64,000 nucleotides of DNA from Xylanibacter ruminicola (GCF_900107775.1 NZ_FNRF01000003.1:62001-126000), one strand, 5' to 3'. Shown: positions 25,286 through 34,815, numbered from the stretch's first letter. A program made the numbers and translations. The notes: generated by a model not told the origin, from the letters alone.

Positions 25286-28200
25286 TTAATTAATACTGTA
25301 TGCCAAACCGTCGTGAGTGTTAATGTAATCGATGAGCTTATTCTTCACGTCGATACCCTCGCGTTTGCTACGCAGTAGCACGTGGTGCTTACCACTCGAG
25401 TCGCGCAGCTGGAAGAACAGTTTTGTCTTACCTGGGTTCTCGTTTATCAGCTCCGTCAGGTCGTTCACCAGCTCGTCGTTCACCTGGTCGGTCATCAGCG
25501 AGATGGTAATGCGATCGATGGCGCGCTCCTTAATGGTCTGCAGGAACTCTACACCGCCTATTTTCAGGTCTTTCGGGCCATTATCGTTGTACATAAATCG
25601 GCTCTTAACCTTACCTGTTACATACACCGATGCACCGATTGAGAACATACCTGCGCGCTGGCCCCATTCCTCGCCCATCATGAAGATCTCGCCCGTACCG
25701 TCGAAGTCCTCGATGGTAACCACGCCGTAGGGTTTGCCCGTTTTGGTAAAGCCTGTTTTCTGGGCTGTCACAATGCCGCCCAGTATCACATCCTCGCGGT
25801 CTGCCAATTTGGCGATGTCTGCCAATTCTGTACATTTGGTGTTGCACAGGTTGTCGAGAATAATCTTATATTCGTCGAGCGGATGGGCCGACAGATAGAT
25901 ACCTACCAGCTCGCGCTCCTTGTTCAGTCGTTCGATGTCGCTCCAGCGAATATCGTTCTTGGGTGGCTGAGGCTGTGCTATCTCCACGCCTTCGCCAAAC
26001 ATGCCGAACAGCGAGTTCTTCATTTCGGCCTGCTCCTGCTGGTACAGCTGTCCGTAGCGGCACAGCATCTCAATGAATGTTTCGCCCTTGGGGTTCTTGG
26101 CAAAGTAATCCTCGCGGCGGATGCCGAAGCTGTCGAAACCACCGCTCAGAGCCAGTGATTCGAAGGCCTTACGGTTAACAGCCGAGAAGTTTACGCGCTG
26201 GGCAAAGTCGTAGATGTCCTTGTACGGACCGTTCTTCTCGCGCTCGTCGATAATCGATAGGGCTGCCGAATCGCCCATGCCCTTGATGGCACCCAGACCG
26301 AAACGGATTTCGCCATGGTGGTTCACACCAAACTTCTCGTACGACTCGTTCACATCCGGGCCCAGCGTGGCTATACCCATCTGCTTGCACTCGTCCATCA
26401 GCTTAGTGATTTCGGTAATCTGGTCGCGGCGGCGGCTCATGATGGCAGCCATGTATTCGGCAGGGTAGTTGGCCTTGAGATAAGCCGTTTGGTAGGCCAC
26501 CCACGAGTAGCAGGCAGCGTGCGATTTGTTGAACGCATACGAGGCGAACTTCTCCCAGTCGGCCCAGATTTTCTCCAGCACCTTCGGGTCGTGGCCGTTC
26601 TTCTTTCCGCCCTCGATAAACTTAGGCTTCATGGCGTCAACAATATCCTTTTTCTTCTTACCCATGGCCTTACGCAGCGCATCGCTCTCGCCTCGGGTAA
26701 AGTCGGCCAGCTGACGTGAAAGCAGCATCACCTGCTCCTGATACACCGTAATACCGTAGGTGTCCTTCAGGTACTTCTCCATGCAGTCGATATCGTACGT
26801 GATTGGCTCGCGGCCGTTCTTACGGGCGATGAACGATGGGATATAGTCCATAGGTCCCGGGCGATACAGGGCGTTCATGGCAATCAGGTCTTCGAACACC
26901 GTTGGGTGCAGCTCGCGCAGGTATTTCTGCATACCTGCCGACTCGAACTGGAACGTACCGATGGTGCGACCTTGCTGATACAGTTCGTATGTCTTGGGGT
27001 CGTCGATGGGGATAGTGTCGAGATCCACTTCGATGCCTCGTGTTCGCTTGATGTTGGCGCAAGCCTCTTTCAACTCCGACAGGGTTTTCAGACCCAGGAA
27101 GTCCATCTTAATCAGACCGGTGGATTCAATCACGTGTCCGTCGTACTGCGTACAGTTGGTCTTGGTGCCCTTGAAGTCGGGGTCATCAGCCGTTGATACG
27201 GGTACGTGGTCAGATATCGGGTCGCGACAGATGATAAATCCGCAGGCGTGGATACCCGTACCACGCACGGTGCCCTCAAGCATCTTGGCATACTTCATGG
27301 TGTTGGCAATATGCGGGTCGGTAGATGCTTCGGCCTCCTGCAGTTCGGGCACGGCCCTGATGGCGTTGGTCAGGTTCATCTTGGGCGTCTTGCCATCCAC
27401 TTCGGGCAGTCGGTCGGGGATGGCCTTACACAGCGCGTTCGATACGGCCAGCGGCACATTCTCTACACGGGCAACGTCTTTGATCGAGTTCTTGGTAGCC
27501 ATCGATGCGTAGGTGATAATGTGCGCACAGTTCTCGTGGCCGTACTTATCCATTACCCACTTCAACACCTTGCCTCGTCCGTCATCGTCGAAGTCGGTAT
27601 CGATATCAGGCAGCGAGATACGGTCGGGGTTCAGGAAACGCTCAAACAGCAGGTCGTACTTCAGCGGGTCGATCTTGGTGATACCTAAGCAGTAGGCCAC
27701 CACACTACCGGCAGCCGATCCACGACCGGGACCTACCATCACGCCCAGCTCGTCGCGGGCCGAGTTAATAAAGTCCTGCACAATCAGGAAGTAGCCAGGG
27801 AAACCCATGGTCTTCATAATGTGCAGCTCGAATTTTACGCGCTCCTCAACATCCTTTGGTATGGGGGCGCCGTAGCGTTTCTCGGCTCCTTCGTAGGCCA
27901 GTTTGGCCAGGTAGTCGGCCTCGAACTTAATACGGTATATCTTGTCGTAGCCGCCCAGCTTTTTTATCTTCTTCTCGGCAGCCTCAGGGTCGAGCGGGTT
28001 CTGTCCGTTCTCGTCGGTGGTGAACTCCTCGAACAGCTGCTGCTCGGTAAACTTCTGTCGCCACTCCTCCTCGGTACCGAAGCTCTCGGGGATAGGGAAG
28101 AAGGGCATGATAGGGTCGGCATCCAGGCTGTAGGTCTCCACCTTGTTTAATATCTCAACGGTGTTGGCCAGCGCCTCGGGCACATCGCTGAAGATGTCGT

Positions 28201-29017
28201 TCATCTCCTGCTGGGTCTTGAACCACTCCTGCTTCGAGTACAGCATACGTGTGGGGTCGTCCAGGTCCTTACCCGTGGCCAGGCACAGAAGGTGGTCGTG
28301 GGCCTCGGCATTCTCCTTGTCCACAAAGTGGCTATCGTTGGTACACACCAGCTTTACACCATATTCCTTAGCCAGTTCAATCAGCACCTTGTTGGCCTGC
28401 TGCTGCAGGGGAAAGGTTTCGCGGTTGGCGCGAATCGTTGGGTCGGTCACCTCGTGGCGCTGCAGCTCCAGATAGTAGTCGTCGCCCCACAGGTTCTTGT
28501 GCCATTCGATGGCCTTACGGGCACCTTCGATGTCGCCTTTCAGGATTTTGGCAGGCACCTCGCCGGCGATACAGGCCGAGCACACAATCAGATCTTCGTG
28601 ATACTTCTCCAGCTGCTTGTGATCGGTACGCGGACGGTTGTAGAAACCATCCACCCACGAGTTACTTACCAGCTTAATCAGGTTCTTGTAGCCGTGCTCG
28701 TTCTTGGCCAGCACTATCAGGTGGTATCCACCCAGGTCTTCCTTGCCTTCTTTCAGCATCATGTCGCCTCGGCGTGCCACATACATCTCACAACCAAAAA
28801 TGGGCTTAAAAGGTTCAAGTCCGTCTTTTTTGCGCTGTTTGTTCACACCGTTGCATATGTCGTGAAATTCCTTAATGCCGAACATGTCGCCGTGGTCGGT
28901 AATGGCCATACCCTTCATGCCATCGCCGATCGCTTTGTCTACAAGCTTTTTGATGCTCGACTGTCCGTCGAGTATCGAGTAATATGTATGTACGTGCAGA
29001 TGTACGAAATCTTCCAT
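25286..29017 (-). CDS. dnaE: DNA polymerase III subunit alpha
   Basis: 1243 residues. An N-terminal PHP domain (HLHVHTYYSILDG, residues 6-18; AITDHGDMFG), a palm with GPGRGSAAGSVVAYC (429-443) and the catalytic acids in PDIDTDFDDDGRGKV (470 onward), fingers and thumb with GTFQFESAGMQ and YEQGIT-like TVYQEQVMLL, a tandem HhH region, and an OB fold near residue 1070 (VILGGIVTAQKTGFTKTG). It is the replicative DnaE1 type; no exonuclease domain is fused. It has a perfect-spacing promoter at 29050-29081. Confidence 0.97.
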   Translation of the reverse strand: MEDFVHLHVHTYYSILDGQSSIKKLVDKAIGDGMKGMAITDHGDMFGIKEFHDICNGVNKQRKKDGLEPFKPIFGCEMYVARRGDMMLKEGKEDLGGYHLIVLAKNEHGYKNLIKLVSNSWVDGFYNRPRTDHKQLEKYHEDLIVCSACIAGEVPAKILKGDIEGARKAIEWHKNLWGDDYYLELQRHEVTDPTIRANRETFPLQQQANKVLIELAKEYGVKLVCTNDSHFVDKENAEAHDHLLCLATGKDLDDPTRMLYSKQEWFKTQQEMNDIFSDVPEALANTVEILNKVETYSLDADPIMPFFPIPESFGTEEEWRQKFTEQQLFEEFTTDENGQNPLDPEAAEKKIKKLGGYDKIYRIKFEADYLAKLAYEGAEKRYGAPIPKDVEERVKFELHIMKTMGFPGYFLIVQDFINSARDELGVMVGPGRGSAAGSVVAYCLGITKIDPLKYDLLFERFLNPDRISLPDIDTDFDDDGRGKVLKWVMDKYGHENCAHIITYASMATKNSIKDVARVENVPLAVSNALCKAIPDRLPEVDGKTPKMNLTNAIRAVPELQEAEASTDPHIANTMKYAKMLEGTVRGTGIHACGFIICRDPISDHVPVSTADDPDFKGTKTNCTQYDGHVIESTGLIKMDFLGLKTLSELKEACANIKRTRGIEVDLDTIPIDDPKTYELYQQGRTIGTFQFESAGMQKYLRELHPTVFEDLIAMNALYRPGPMDYIPSFIARKNGREPITYDIDCMEKYLKDTYGITVYQEQVMLLSRQLADFTRGESDALRKAMGKKKKDIVDAMKPKFIEGGKKNGHDPKVLEKIWADWEKFASYAFNKSHAACYSWVAYQTAYLKANYPAEYMAAIMSRRRDQITEITKLMDECKQMGIATLGPDVNESYEKFGVNHHGEIRFGLGAIKGMGDSAALSIIDEREKNGPYKDIYDFAQRVNFSAVNRKAFESLALSGGFDSFGIRREDYFAKNPKGETFIEMLCRYGQLYQQEQAEMKNSLFGMFGEGVEIAQPQPPKNDIRWSDIERLNKERELVGIYLSAHPLDEYKIILDNLCNTKCTELADIAKLADREDVILGGIVTAQKTGFTKTGKPYGVVTIEDFDGTGEIFMMGEEWGQRAGMFSIGASVYVTGKVKSRFMYNDNGPKDLKIGGVEFLQTIKERAIDRITISLMTDQVNDELVNDLTELINENPGKTKLFFQLRDSSGKHHVLLRSKREGIDVKNKLIDYINTHDGLAYSIN

Positions 29018-29049
29018 CGTTTTCTCTTGAAATGCTTATTTTTGTGGTC

Positions 29050-29081
29050 CAAAGTTACGCCGATTTTTCGAGATTACCAAA
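29050..29081 (-). promoter_or_regulatory. Promoter of dnaE
   Basis: On the minus strand TTTG (29081-29078), 20-base spacer, TAACTTTG (29057-29050). It is divergent from the psd promoter 17 bases away. Confidence 0.85.
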
Positions 29082-29097
29082 AGAAAAACGTGAAAAG

Positions 29098-29129
29098 TTT
29101 GTAATTCTCGTATAAAAGATGTACCTTTG
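29098..29129 (+). promoter_or_regulatory. Promoter of psd-pssA
   Basis: TTTG (29098-29101), 20-base spacer, TACCTTTG (29122-29129). Confidence 0.88.
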
Positions 29130-29160
29130 CACCCAGAATTGAAACAATCGAAAGTAACTG

Positions 29161-29850
29161 ATGGGAGAAAGAATCAAGAAACTCAAGAAGATTAGAATAC
29201 ATCGCGAAGGTACTAATGAGTTGACGCTCAGTGCCTTGGCAATTGTCGGCATAGGCTCATTACTGTGGTACGGACTGGAAACAACCATTCCGTTCTGGAT
29301 TTTTGTGGCTGTGTTTGTTACTGCATGGTTTATCGCACTCAACTTTTATCGTTGCCCAATCCGCTATTTTAATGGCGATACCGATAAGTTGGTGGTGGCT
29401 CCTGCCGACGGAAAGATTGTAGTGGTTGAGGAGGCCGAAGAGAATACCTATTTTCACGATAAGCGACTGATGATTTCAATCTTTATGAGTCCGCTTAACG
29501 TGCATGCCAACTGGTATCCGGTTGATGGTAAGGTAAAGTTTGTGAAGCACTTTAACGGCAACTACCACAAAGCTTGGCTGCCCAAGGCCAGCGAGGAGAA
29601 CGAGCATGCCGACATTATGATTACCACTGCCGACGGTCAGGATATCCTGGTGCGCCAGATTGCTGGTGCCATGGCTCGCCGTATCGTTACCTACGCCAAG
29701 GATGGCGAGGAGTGCTACATCGACGAGCACCTGGGCTTTATTAAGTTAGGTTCGCGCGTAGACGTGTACCTGCCACTTACTGCCAAGGCTACCGTTACAA
29801 TGAACCAGCCAACCACCGGCGATCAGACTGTTATCGCCAAATTGGCTTAA
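29161..29850 (+). CDS. psd: Phosphatidylserine decarboxylase proenzyme
   Basis: 229 residues. Two N-terminal hydrophobic segments (about 22-60), then [33 protein letters not shown], and the self-cleavage site LGS at residues 196-198 ([13 protein letters not shown]), where the Ser becomes the pyruvoyl group. This is the short, type A form. It makes phosphatidylethanolamine at the inner membrane from the product of the next gene. Confidence 0.95.
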   Translation: MGERIKKLKKIRIHREGTNELTLSALAIVGIGSLLWYGLETTIPFWIFVAVFVTAWFIALNFYRCPIRYFNGDTDKLVVAPADGKIVVVEEAEENTYFHDKRLMISIFMSPLNVHANWYPVDGKVKFVKHFNGNYHKAWLPKASEENEHADIMITTADGQDILVRQIAGAMARRIVTYAKDGEECYIDEHLGFIKLGSRVDVYLPLTAKATVTMNQPTTGDQTVIAKLA

Positions 29851-29854
29851 TGTT

Positions 29855-29880
29855 GAATGGTCAATGTTCAATGTTCAATG
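29855..29880 (+). repeat. TCAATGT heptamer repeat at the psd-pssA junction
   Basis: GAATGGTCAATGTTCAATGTTCAATG: four iterations of (T/G)(T/G)(T/C)AATG between the two genes, the last ATG being the pssA start. Confidence 0.7.
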
Positions 29881-30561
29881 ATTAAGAAGCATATCCCAAA
29901 TACGATAACCTGCTGCAACCTTATTTCGGGTTGCATTGCAACTTATTTCGCTTTTCAGAGCGAATTCCCGATGGCGCTGCTGTTCATCGTCATCGGTGCC
30001 GTATTCGATTTCTTTGATGGTATGAGTGCCCGCTTGCTGGGTGTTTCATCGCCCATCGGCAAGGAGCTCGATTCGCTGGCCGACGACATCACCTTCGGTT
30101 TTGCCCCATCGGCTATCGTGTTCAGCTATCTTTGCTCATTCGATACCCACTTGGTTTGGATGCCCTACCTGGCATTCGTGATGGCTGCTTTCTCGGCCTT
30201 GCGACTGGCCAAGTTTAATCTCGACGAGCGTCAGGCTTTGGGCTTCATTGGCCTGCCTACACCTGCTAATGCGCTGTTCTGGGGTTCGCTGGTTTGCGGA
30301 CTGATGGAGTACGAGGTGGCTTTCGAGGGCTTGGAGTGGGTGACACTCCTCTTGGTATTCTTTACCAGCTACCTGCTGATAGCCGAGATACCAATGTTTG
30401 CCCTCAAGTTCAAGCATTGGGGATGGAAAGGTAACGAGATTAAGTATATATTTGTAATATCATGTATTCCCCTGTTGCTCCTGTTAGGAGTAAGCGGCAT
30501 TGCGGCCATTATCTTGTGGTACGTTGTGCTGTCGAAGATTGCAGTTCTAACTAAAAAGTAA
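29878..30561 (+). CDS. pssA: CDP-diacylglycerol--serine O-phosphatidyltransferase
   Basis: 227 residues from the ATG at 29878; an ATG at 29857 lies within a repeat and gives an unlikely polar extension. The CDP-alcohol phosphotransferase motif D-x2-DG-x2-AR-x8-G-x3-D-x3-D is present in FDFFDGMSARLLGVSSPIGKELDSLADD. Six to eight hydrophobic helices. It makes phosphatidylserine, which psd (27 bases upstream) decarboxylates. Confidence 0.95.
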   Translation: MIKKHIPNTITCCNLISGCIATYFAFQSEFPMALLFIVIGAVFDFFDGMSARLLGVSSPIGKELDSLADDITFGFAPSAIVFSYLCSFDTHLVWMPYLAFVMAAFSALRLAKFNLDERQALGFIGLPTPANALFWGSLVCGLMEYEVAFEGLEWVTLLLVFFTSYLLIAEIPMFALKFKHWGWKGNEIKYIFVISCIPLLLLLGVSGIAAIILWYVVLSKIAVLTKK

Positions 30562-30567
30562 AAAAGA

Positions 30568-30987
30568 ATGGTCTTTATGAAGACTTTTGTGGCCTTTATC
30601 GTGTTCGGGTTTATTGCCCTGGCTATTATCGCTATCATCGTTATTAACGTGTTGTATCGCAACATGAAGCGTATGCGCGAGGATGTTGAGGATTTTGTGT
30701 TCCGTCGTGGCCGTCGTTACGAGGCGAAGGAACGCAACCCCTTTGGCGATGATTATTTCAAGAGTGCTAAATCATCCGGGAATAGAACCACAAGAACCAC
30801 CTACAGAGACAAGCAGGGCAATGTGCATGTAGAAACTGTCTATGTTAACGGTGAAAAAGTAAATAAAACCACCCGTAGAACAACTACGAGTGGTGGTGTA
30901 ACGATTGTTGACGATCGCGCCGCCGGTGAAAAGAAGATCTTTGATAAGGGCGACGACGAATACGTTGAGTTTGAAGAGGTGAAGTAG
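30568..30987 (+). CDS. DUF4834-like single-pass membrane protein
   Basis: 139 residues (136 if the ATG at 30577 is used). One N-terminal helix (about residues 5-28), then a basic stretch (RNMKRMREDVEDFVFRRGRRYE) and a Thr/Arg-rich, probably disordered tail ending in acidic residues. Layout and position after pssA fit DUF4834, a family of unknown function in Bacteroidales. It overlaps nothing but ends 4 bases from the converging pyrH. Confidence 0.7.
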   Translation: MVFMKTFVAFIVFGFIALAIIAIIVINVLYRNMKRMREDVEDFVFRRGRRYEAKERNPFGDDYFKSAKSSGNRTTRTTYRDKQGNVHVETVYVNGEKVNKTTRRTTTSGGVTIVDDRAAGEKKIFDKGDDEYVEFEEVK

Positions 30988-31011
30988 TACCTTAGTTGTG
31001 CACTAAGGTAC
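30987..31011. terminator. Perfect inverted repeat at the DUF4834/pyrH junction
   Basis: GTACCTTAGT/ACTAAGGTAC, 10 bp with a 5-base TGTGC loop, spans the pyrH stop codon. There is no T run on either strand, so it is only terminator-like. Confidence 0.5.
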
Positions 31012-31702
31012 CAATCTGTTCACCATCCATTACCTTTTTAAGATTGCCAACTACGTCCATGTTGAAAACGTAGATGGGCAGGTTATTGTCCTGACACATG
31101 CAGATAGCTGTCAGGTCCATCACCTTCAGTCCGCGTGCCAGCACCTCTTTGTAGGTGATATCCTCGAACTTGGTGGCTGTGGGATCCTTCTCGGGGTCGG
31201 CAGTATAGATACCGTCCACGCGGGTACCCTTCAGCATCACGTCGGCCTCAATCTCGATACCGCGCAGGCTGCTGCCAGTATCGGTGGTGAAGTAGGGCGA
31301 ACCTGTACCTGCCGAGAAGATGCACACGTAGCCAGCCTCCATGGCCTCGATGGCCTTCCACTTGGTGTAGAACTCGCCGATAGGCTCCATGCGGATAGCT
31401 GTAAGCACCTTGTTCTTAACACCCACAGCACCCAGAGCCGAGCTCAGTGCCAGCGAGTTGATAACGGTGGCGCACATACCCATCTGGTCGCCCTTAACGC
31501 GGTCGAAACCCTTCTGCGAGCCCGAGAGTCCGCGGAAGATGTTACCACCACCAATCACGATACCAATCTGCACGCCCATGCCTGCTATTTCCTTAATCTG
31601 ATTGGCGTAGTCGCTCAATCTCTCAGGGTCGATACCGTAGCCCTGCTTGCCCATCAGGCTCTCGCCCGAAAGCTTTAACAGAATTCTCTTAAATCTTGCC
31701 AT
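30992..31702 (-). CDS. pyrH: UMP kinase
   Basis: 236 residues. RILLKLSGESLMG (phosphate-binding Lys), GIVIGGGNIFRG, GDQMGMCATVINSLAL, GTGSPYFTTDTGSSLRGIEIEAD and GTRVDGIYTADPEKDP are typical of bacterial hexameric UMP kinase. It phosphorylates UMP to UDP and is commonly allosterically controlled by UTP and GTP. It is 49 bases downstream of birA and is probably in the same transcript. Confidence 0.97.
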   Translation of the reverse strand: MARFKRILLKLSGESLMGKQGYGIDPERLSDYANQIKEIAGMGVQIGIVIGGGNIFRGLSGSQKGFDRVKGDQMGMCATVINSLALSSALGAVGVKNKVLTAIRMEPIGEFYTKWKAIEAMEAGYVCIFSAGTGSPYFTTDTGSSLRGIEIEADVMLKGTRVDGIYTADPEKDPTATKFEDITYKEVLARGLKVMDLTAICMCQDNNLPIYVFNMDVVGNLKKVMDGEQIGTLVHN

Positions 31703-31709
31703 ATCAATA

Positions 31710-31765
31710 ATGTTTGATGTTTAATCTTTAATAATGTTCAATGGTCAATGGTCAATGTTCAATGA
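31710..31765 (-). repeat. ATGTTTAA / ATGTTCA heptamer repeats at the birA-pyrH junction
   Basis: On the plus strand GTTTGATGTTTAATC, then TTCAATGGTCAATGGTCAATGTTCAATG. The birA stop codon lies inside the repeat, which encodes the last residues of BirA. Confidence 0.7.
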
Positions 31766-32465
31766 CAAAAACCACTTCCTTGAATCGGTACAGGTATGCT
31801 ATGCCGTTGGCATCCTGCAGCATCAGGCGTCCGTCGTCGGTAGTGCCAACCACGGTGGCCATAAAGCGCTTGCCGGCAGCCTCGAACGGGTATAGTCCTT
31901 CGCGACGGTACAACCGGTTCATGTAGGCTTGGTGTATGCCTTTGTTGTCGATAGCTTTCTGCAGTTCGTCGAGGAAAGCGGCCAACAGCTCGTCGCGATC
32001 GGTGTCGCGGCCTGTCAGCTGTTTGATAGATACGGGGTTGGGTGCATCGCTCTTAAACTCCGTTTGGTTCACGTCCAGTCCGATGCCTATCACGCAGTCC
32101 TTGATGCGGTGCCCCTCCAGTCGGTTTTCAATCAGCACGCCGCATATCTTCTTGTCGCCTACGTAGATGTCGTTAGGCCATTTTATCTCGGGTGTTTGCG
32201 GTATGTAGCGCTGCAGCGTGTTGCACAGGGCTACCGATACCATCTGGGTAATGATGAACTGTGTGCGTGTCGATACCTTCTGGGGGTGGATAAGCACCGA
32301 AAACAGCAGGTTCTGGCCCCGCTCGCTCTCCCATGTGTTGGAGCCGCAACCCTTTCCAGCAGTCTGAAAATCAGCCACAACTACCATCACACCCTCGCCG
32401 TTTTCCTTCATCCAACGGTTGGTAGAATCTGTCTCATCAACGTGCACTATCTTAAATTCCATCAT
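31752..32465 (-). CDS. birA: Biotin--[acetyl-CoA-carboxylase] ligase, no DNA-binding domain
   Basis: 237 residues (start ATG at 32465, or 32462). VDETDSTNRWMKEN, FQTAGKGCGSNTWES (the GRGRxG-type biotin loop in an AGKGCG version), KWPNDIYVGDKKICGVLIEN and GIGLDVN are the catalytic landmarks. It is a class I ligase: there is no N-terminal HTH, so it should not repress transcription. A small C-terminal beta domain follows. The gene ends within a heptamer repeat. Confidence 0.94.
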   Translation of the reverse strand: MMEFKIVHVDETDSTNRWMKENGEGVMVVVADFQTAGKGCGSNTWESERGQNLLFSVLIHPQKVSTRTQFIITQMVSVALCNTLQRYIPQTPEIKWPNDIYVGDKKICGVLIENRLEGHRIKDCVIGIGLDVNQTEFKSDAPNPVSIKQLTGRDTDRDELLAAFLDELQKAIDNKGIHQAYMNRLYRREGLYPFEAAGKRFMATVVGTTDDGRLMLQDANGIAYLYRFKEVVFVIEH

Positions 32466-32475
32466 ATTCCGAGTG

Positions 32476-32483
32476 CAAAGATA
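32476..32483 (-). promoter_or_regulatory. -7 box of birA-pyrH
   Basis: TATCTTTG on the minus strand, 11 bases before the start codon, giving a very short leader. The -33 box is unclear. Confidence 0.6.
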
Positions 32484-32544
32484 CAAAATTTTTTGTAACT
32501 TTGACTACGTCTTAGATACTTTCGTTCGAAAATGCTCAAATATC

Positions 32545-32576
32545 TTTGGCATTTTACTCACTTATTCGTATCTTTG
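32545..32576 (+). promoter_or_regulatory. Promoter of tadA, probably leaderless
   Basis: TTTG (32545-32548), 20-base spacer, TATCTTTG (32569-32576). The ATG follows after 4 bases, so transcription should begin at or next to the start codon. Confidence 0.85.
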
Positions 32577-32580
32577 CACC

Positions 32581-33033
32581 ATGATTAACGAAGAACAACA
32601 AAAAAAAGACGAACGCTACATGCAGATGGCGTTAGACGAGGCCCATTTGGCACTTGAGGCGGGCGAGATTCCCATTGGTGCCGTGGTGGTGTGTAAGGAT
32701 AGGGTAGTGTCGCGTGCGCACAACCTCACCGAAACACTGTGCGATGTTACTGCCCATGCCGAGATGCAGGCCATTACTGCTGCCGCCAACACGCTGGGTG
32801 GCAAGTATCTTACCGAGTGTACGCTGTATGTTACCGTTGAGCCTTGCACCATGTGTGCCGGTGCCATCGGTTGGGCGCAGATACCACGCATTGTGTATGG
32901 TGCCCCCGACGATAAGCGTGGCTACCACCTGTTGGCGCCTAACGCTTTCCACCCCAAGGCGCAGGTAACGCAGGGCGTGTTGGAGGACGAATGCCGCGAG
33001 CTGATGCAGAACTTCTTCAAGGCCAAACGCTAA
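32581..33033 (+). CDS. tadA: tRNA-specific adenosine deaminase
   Basis: 150 residues. The start at 32581 is set by the promoter just before it; longer in-frame extensions would lie upstream of the transcription start. Zinc deaminase motifs: TAHAEMQAI (H59, proton-shuttle E61) and VEPCTMCAGAI (C89, C92); NLTETLCD is the TadA family loop. It converts A34 to inosine in tRNA-Arg(ACG). Confidence 0.95.
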   Translation: MINEEQQKKDERYMQMALDEAHLALEAGEIPIGAVVVCKDRVVSRAHNLTETLCDVTAHAEMQAITAAANTLGGKYLTECTLYVTVEPCTMCAGAIGWAQIPRIVYGAPDDKRGYHLLAPNAFHPKAQVTQGVLEDECRELMQNFFKAKR

Positions 33034-33037
33034 TAAT

Positions 33038-33070
33038 CTAACTGTAGCACTGTAGCGCTGTAGCGCGCTG
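33038..33070 (+). repeat. CTGTAGCR octamer repeat, copy 1
   Basis: CTAACTGTAGCACTGTAGCG followed by CTGTAGCGCGCTG: three iterations of CTGTAGC(A/G), directly after the tadA stop. Related copies are at 49105, 49209, 51594 and 63029. Confidence 0.8.
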
Positions 33071-33075
33071 AGCAA

Positions 33076-33117
33076 AAAATAGCGGGACTTGCTTTTTATG
33101 GCAAATCCCGCACTTTT
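33076..33117. terminator. Bidirectional terminator between tadA and a susD
   Basis: GCGGGACTTGC and GCAAATCCCGC pair (33082-33111, inner mismatches) with AAAAAA before and TTTTTT after, so it can serve both converging genes. Confidence 0.85.
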
Positions 33118-33138
33118 TTATGGTATAGATACAAAAAG

Positions 33139-34791
33139 TTATTTTTCGTCCTTTGTTGGATCTCTGAAGGCATCGTTGTAGTCGGTCTCCCACTGTGGGA
33201 TGGCCCATGTCCAGTTAGGATCGCTGGGCTTAACGGTTACAGCGATGGCAACTGATGCGCTACCACCCTTGCTAAGAGCCTTACGCGAAATCTCCTTGTT
33301 CCAACGCTTGTAGTCGCTGAAACCGAAGCCCTCGCCCCAGAGCTCCAGGCGACGGTAGTTCACAATCTCGTCGAAGAGCTCCTCGCCAGTCTTCTCGCAG
33401 GTGTAGTTGGCATCACGACCTGTTGAAGCGTTCAGCTCTACCAGTGCAGCCTGTGCGGCAGCCTCGTTACCCAGGAAGTAGTTGGCCTCGGCCTCGATGA
33501 GCACCATCTCCGAAGAGCGGATGAATGGCAGATAGCCTACACCTGGCGTGTCGAATACGTAGAACTTGGTCTGGCCGCCTACGTAGTAGTAACCAGGCTG
33601 GTATGGGCGGTCCATGCTGCTGGCAGCCGATGAGTTGTGACGGTTCTCAACCCAGGCGTCAACCTCGTCCCACAGGGCGTCGTTGCTGAAGCCCATGATA
33701 CCATAGCCCAGATAGTAGTTGTCGGCAACGGTCTTGTCGTTCAGGTCGAAGTTCTCGAACTTATCAGGTGTGAGGAACAGACCCTTACGCACGTCGTTGT
33801 CAGGAATCAGGTTGGTGAGCTCGATGTCGATCGAACCGGCACCGCAGGCGGTGTTGTTGGCATAGTAGCCGTTACAAGCGTACTGTGTACCGAAGCTCCA
33901 GTACCACATGTTCTCCTGAGAGCCGCCGTAGCTACCGAAGATCCACTCGCTGGTTGGCTTGCAGAAACCGGCATAGTAGTCGGCATTGCTCATCAGCGAG
34001 TAGCCCTTGCGAGCCAGAGGTGCGTGTGTAAGCGCAGTCTGGTAGTCCTGCTTGGCCAGTGCGGCACGTGCATAAACAGCGTGTGCCACGTTCTCGTTGG
34101 CAATCCAGATTTCTTTCGAACCGCGGTTCTTACCGCTCTGCTGGAACAGTGCGATAGCCTCGTCCAGGTCGTTGTAGATCTGAGCATAGCACTCGGCCAT
34201 GGTAGACTGTGGCAGCTCGCCTGTCGACTCATCCAAACGCAGGCAGATGCCCTTGGCAGTACCGTTGTTGCTGTCCTGCCAGCGTGGGGCATAGTAGTGC
34301 AGCAGCTTCTCGAAACCGTAGGCACGGAATGTAAGTGCCGAAGCCTTGTCGAACTTCTTCAATCCCTCGTTGCCATCGGCCTCGTCGATGTGGGCAATGA
34401 TGGCGTTGGCCTGACTTACCAGTGTATAGTAGTAGTACCAGGGGTATGCATCGTAAGATGTGTTGTTACGCAGCGAGTACTGCAGGTTCATGATGGGAGC
34501 CCAACCCTGTGCGTAGTAGTTGTAGAAGTAGTCCTGACTGGCGTAGTTCTCGTACAGGGCGATGATGCGGTTCTCGCCTGCACAACCGCTATCCCAGGCG
34601 GCCTGCTGGGCGCTCATGGTCTTGGCAATACCATTCAGTGCCTTGTAGCCGTTCTCGGCTGTGGCTACAGCGTCGTCGGCCAAAACCGACTCGGTGGGAG
34701 TGGTATTCAGATAGTCGGAGCCACATGATACCAGTGCGGGAGCGCTAACCAGTACTAAGCCCGCCATTATGTTGCTAATGAATTTTTTCAT
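33139..34791 (-). CDS. SusD/RagB-family outer-membrane glycan-binding lipoprotein (pair 2)
   Basis: 550 residues with a lipoprotein signal (lipobox LVSC, Cys23). An N-terminal SusD-like TPR region (YKALNGIAKTMSA, TLVSQANAIIAHIDE, ALTFRAYGFEKLLHYYAPRW) and a C-terminal RagB part ending in the usual GEELFDEIVNYRRLELWGEGFGFSDYKRW. It caps the SusC barrel encoded just upstream and binds the incoming glycan. The ligand cannot be read. It is the last gene of this pair; no surface enzyme gene follows in the unit. Confidence 0.94.
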   Translation of the reverse strand: MKKFISNIMAGLVLVSAPALVSCGSDYLNTTPTESVLADDAVATAENGYKALNGIAKTMSAQQAAWDSGCAGENRIIALYENYASQDYFYNYYAQGWAPIMNLQYSLRNNTSYDAYPWYYYYTLVSQANAIIAHIDEADGNEGLKKFDKASALTFRAYGFEKLLHYYAPRWQDSNNGTAKGICLRLDESTGELPQSTMAECYAQIYNDLDEAIALFQQSGKNRGSKEIWIANENVAHAVYARAALAKQDYQTALTHAPLARKGYSLMSNADYYAGFCKPTSEWIFGSYGGSQENMWYWSFGTQYACNGYYANNTACGAGSIDIELTNLIPDNDVRKGLFLTPDKFENFDLNDKTVADNYYLGYGIMGFSNDALWDEVDAWVENRHNSSAASSMDRPYQPGYYYVGGQTKFYVFDTPGVGYLPFIRSSEMVLIEAEANYFLGNEAAAQAALVELNASTGRDANYTCEKTGEELFDEIVNYRRLELWGEGFGFSDYKRWNKEISRKALSKGGSASVAIAVTVKPSDPNWTWAIPQWETDYNDAFRDPTKDEK

Positions 34792-34815
34792 ACTTCAATA
34801 TTCCTTTATTAATAA

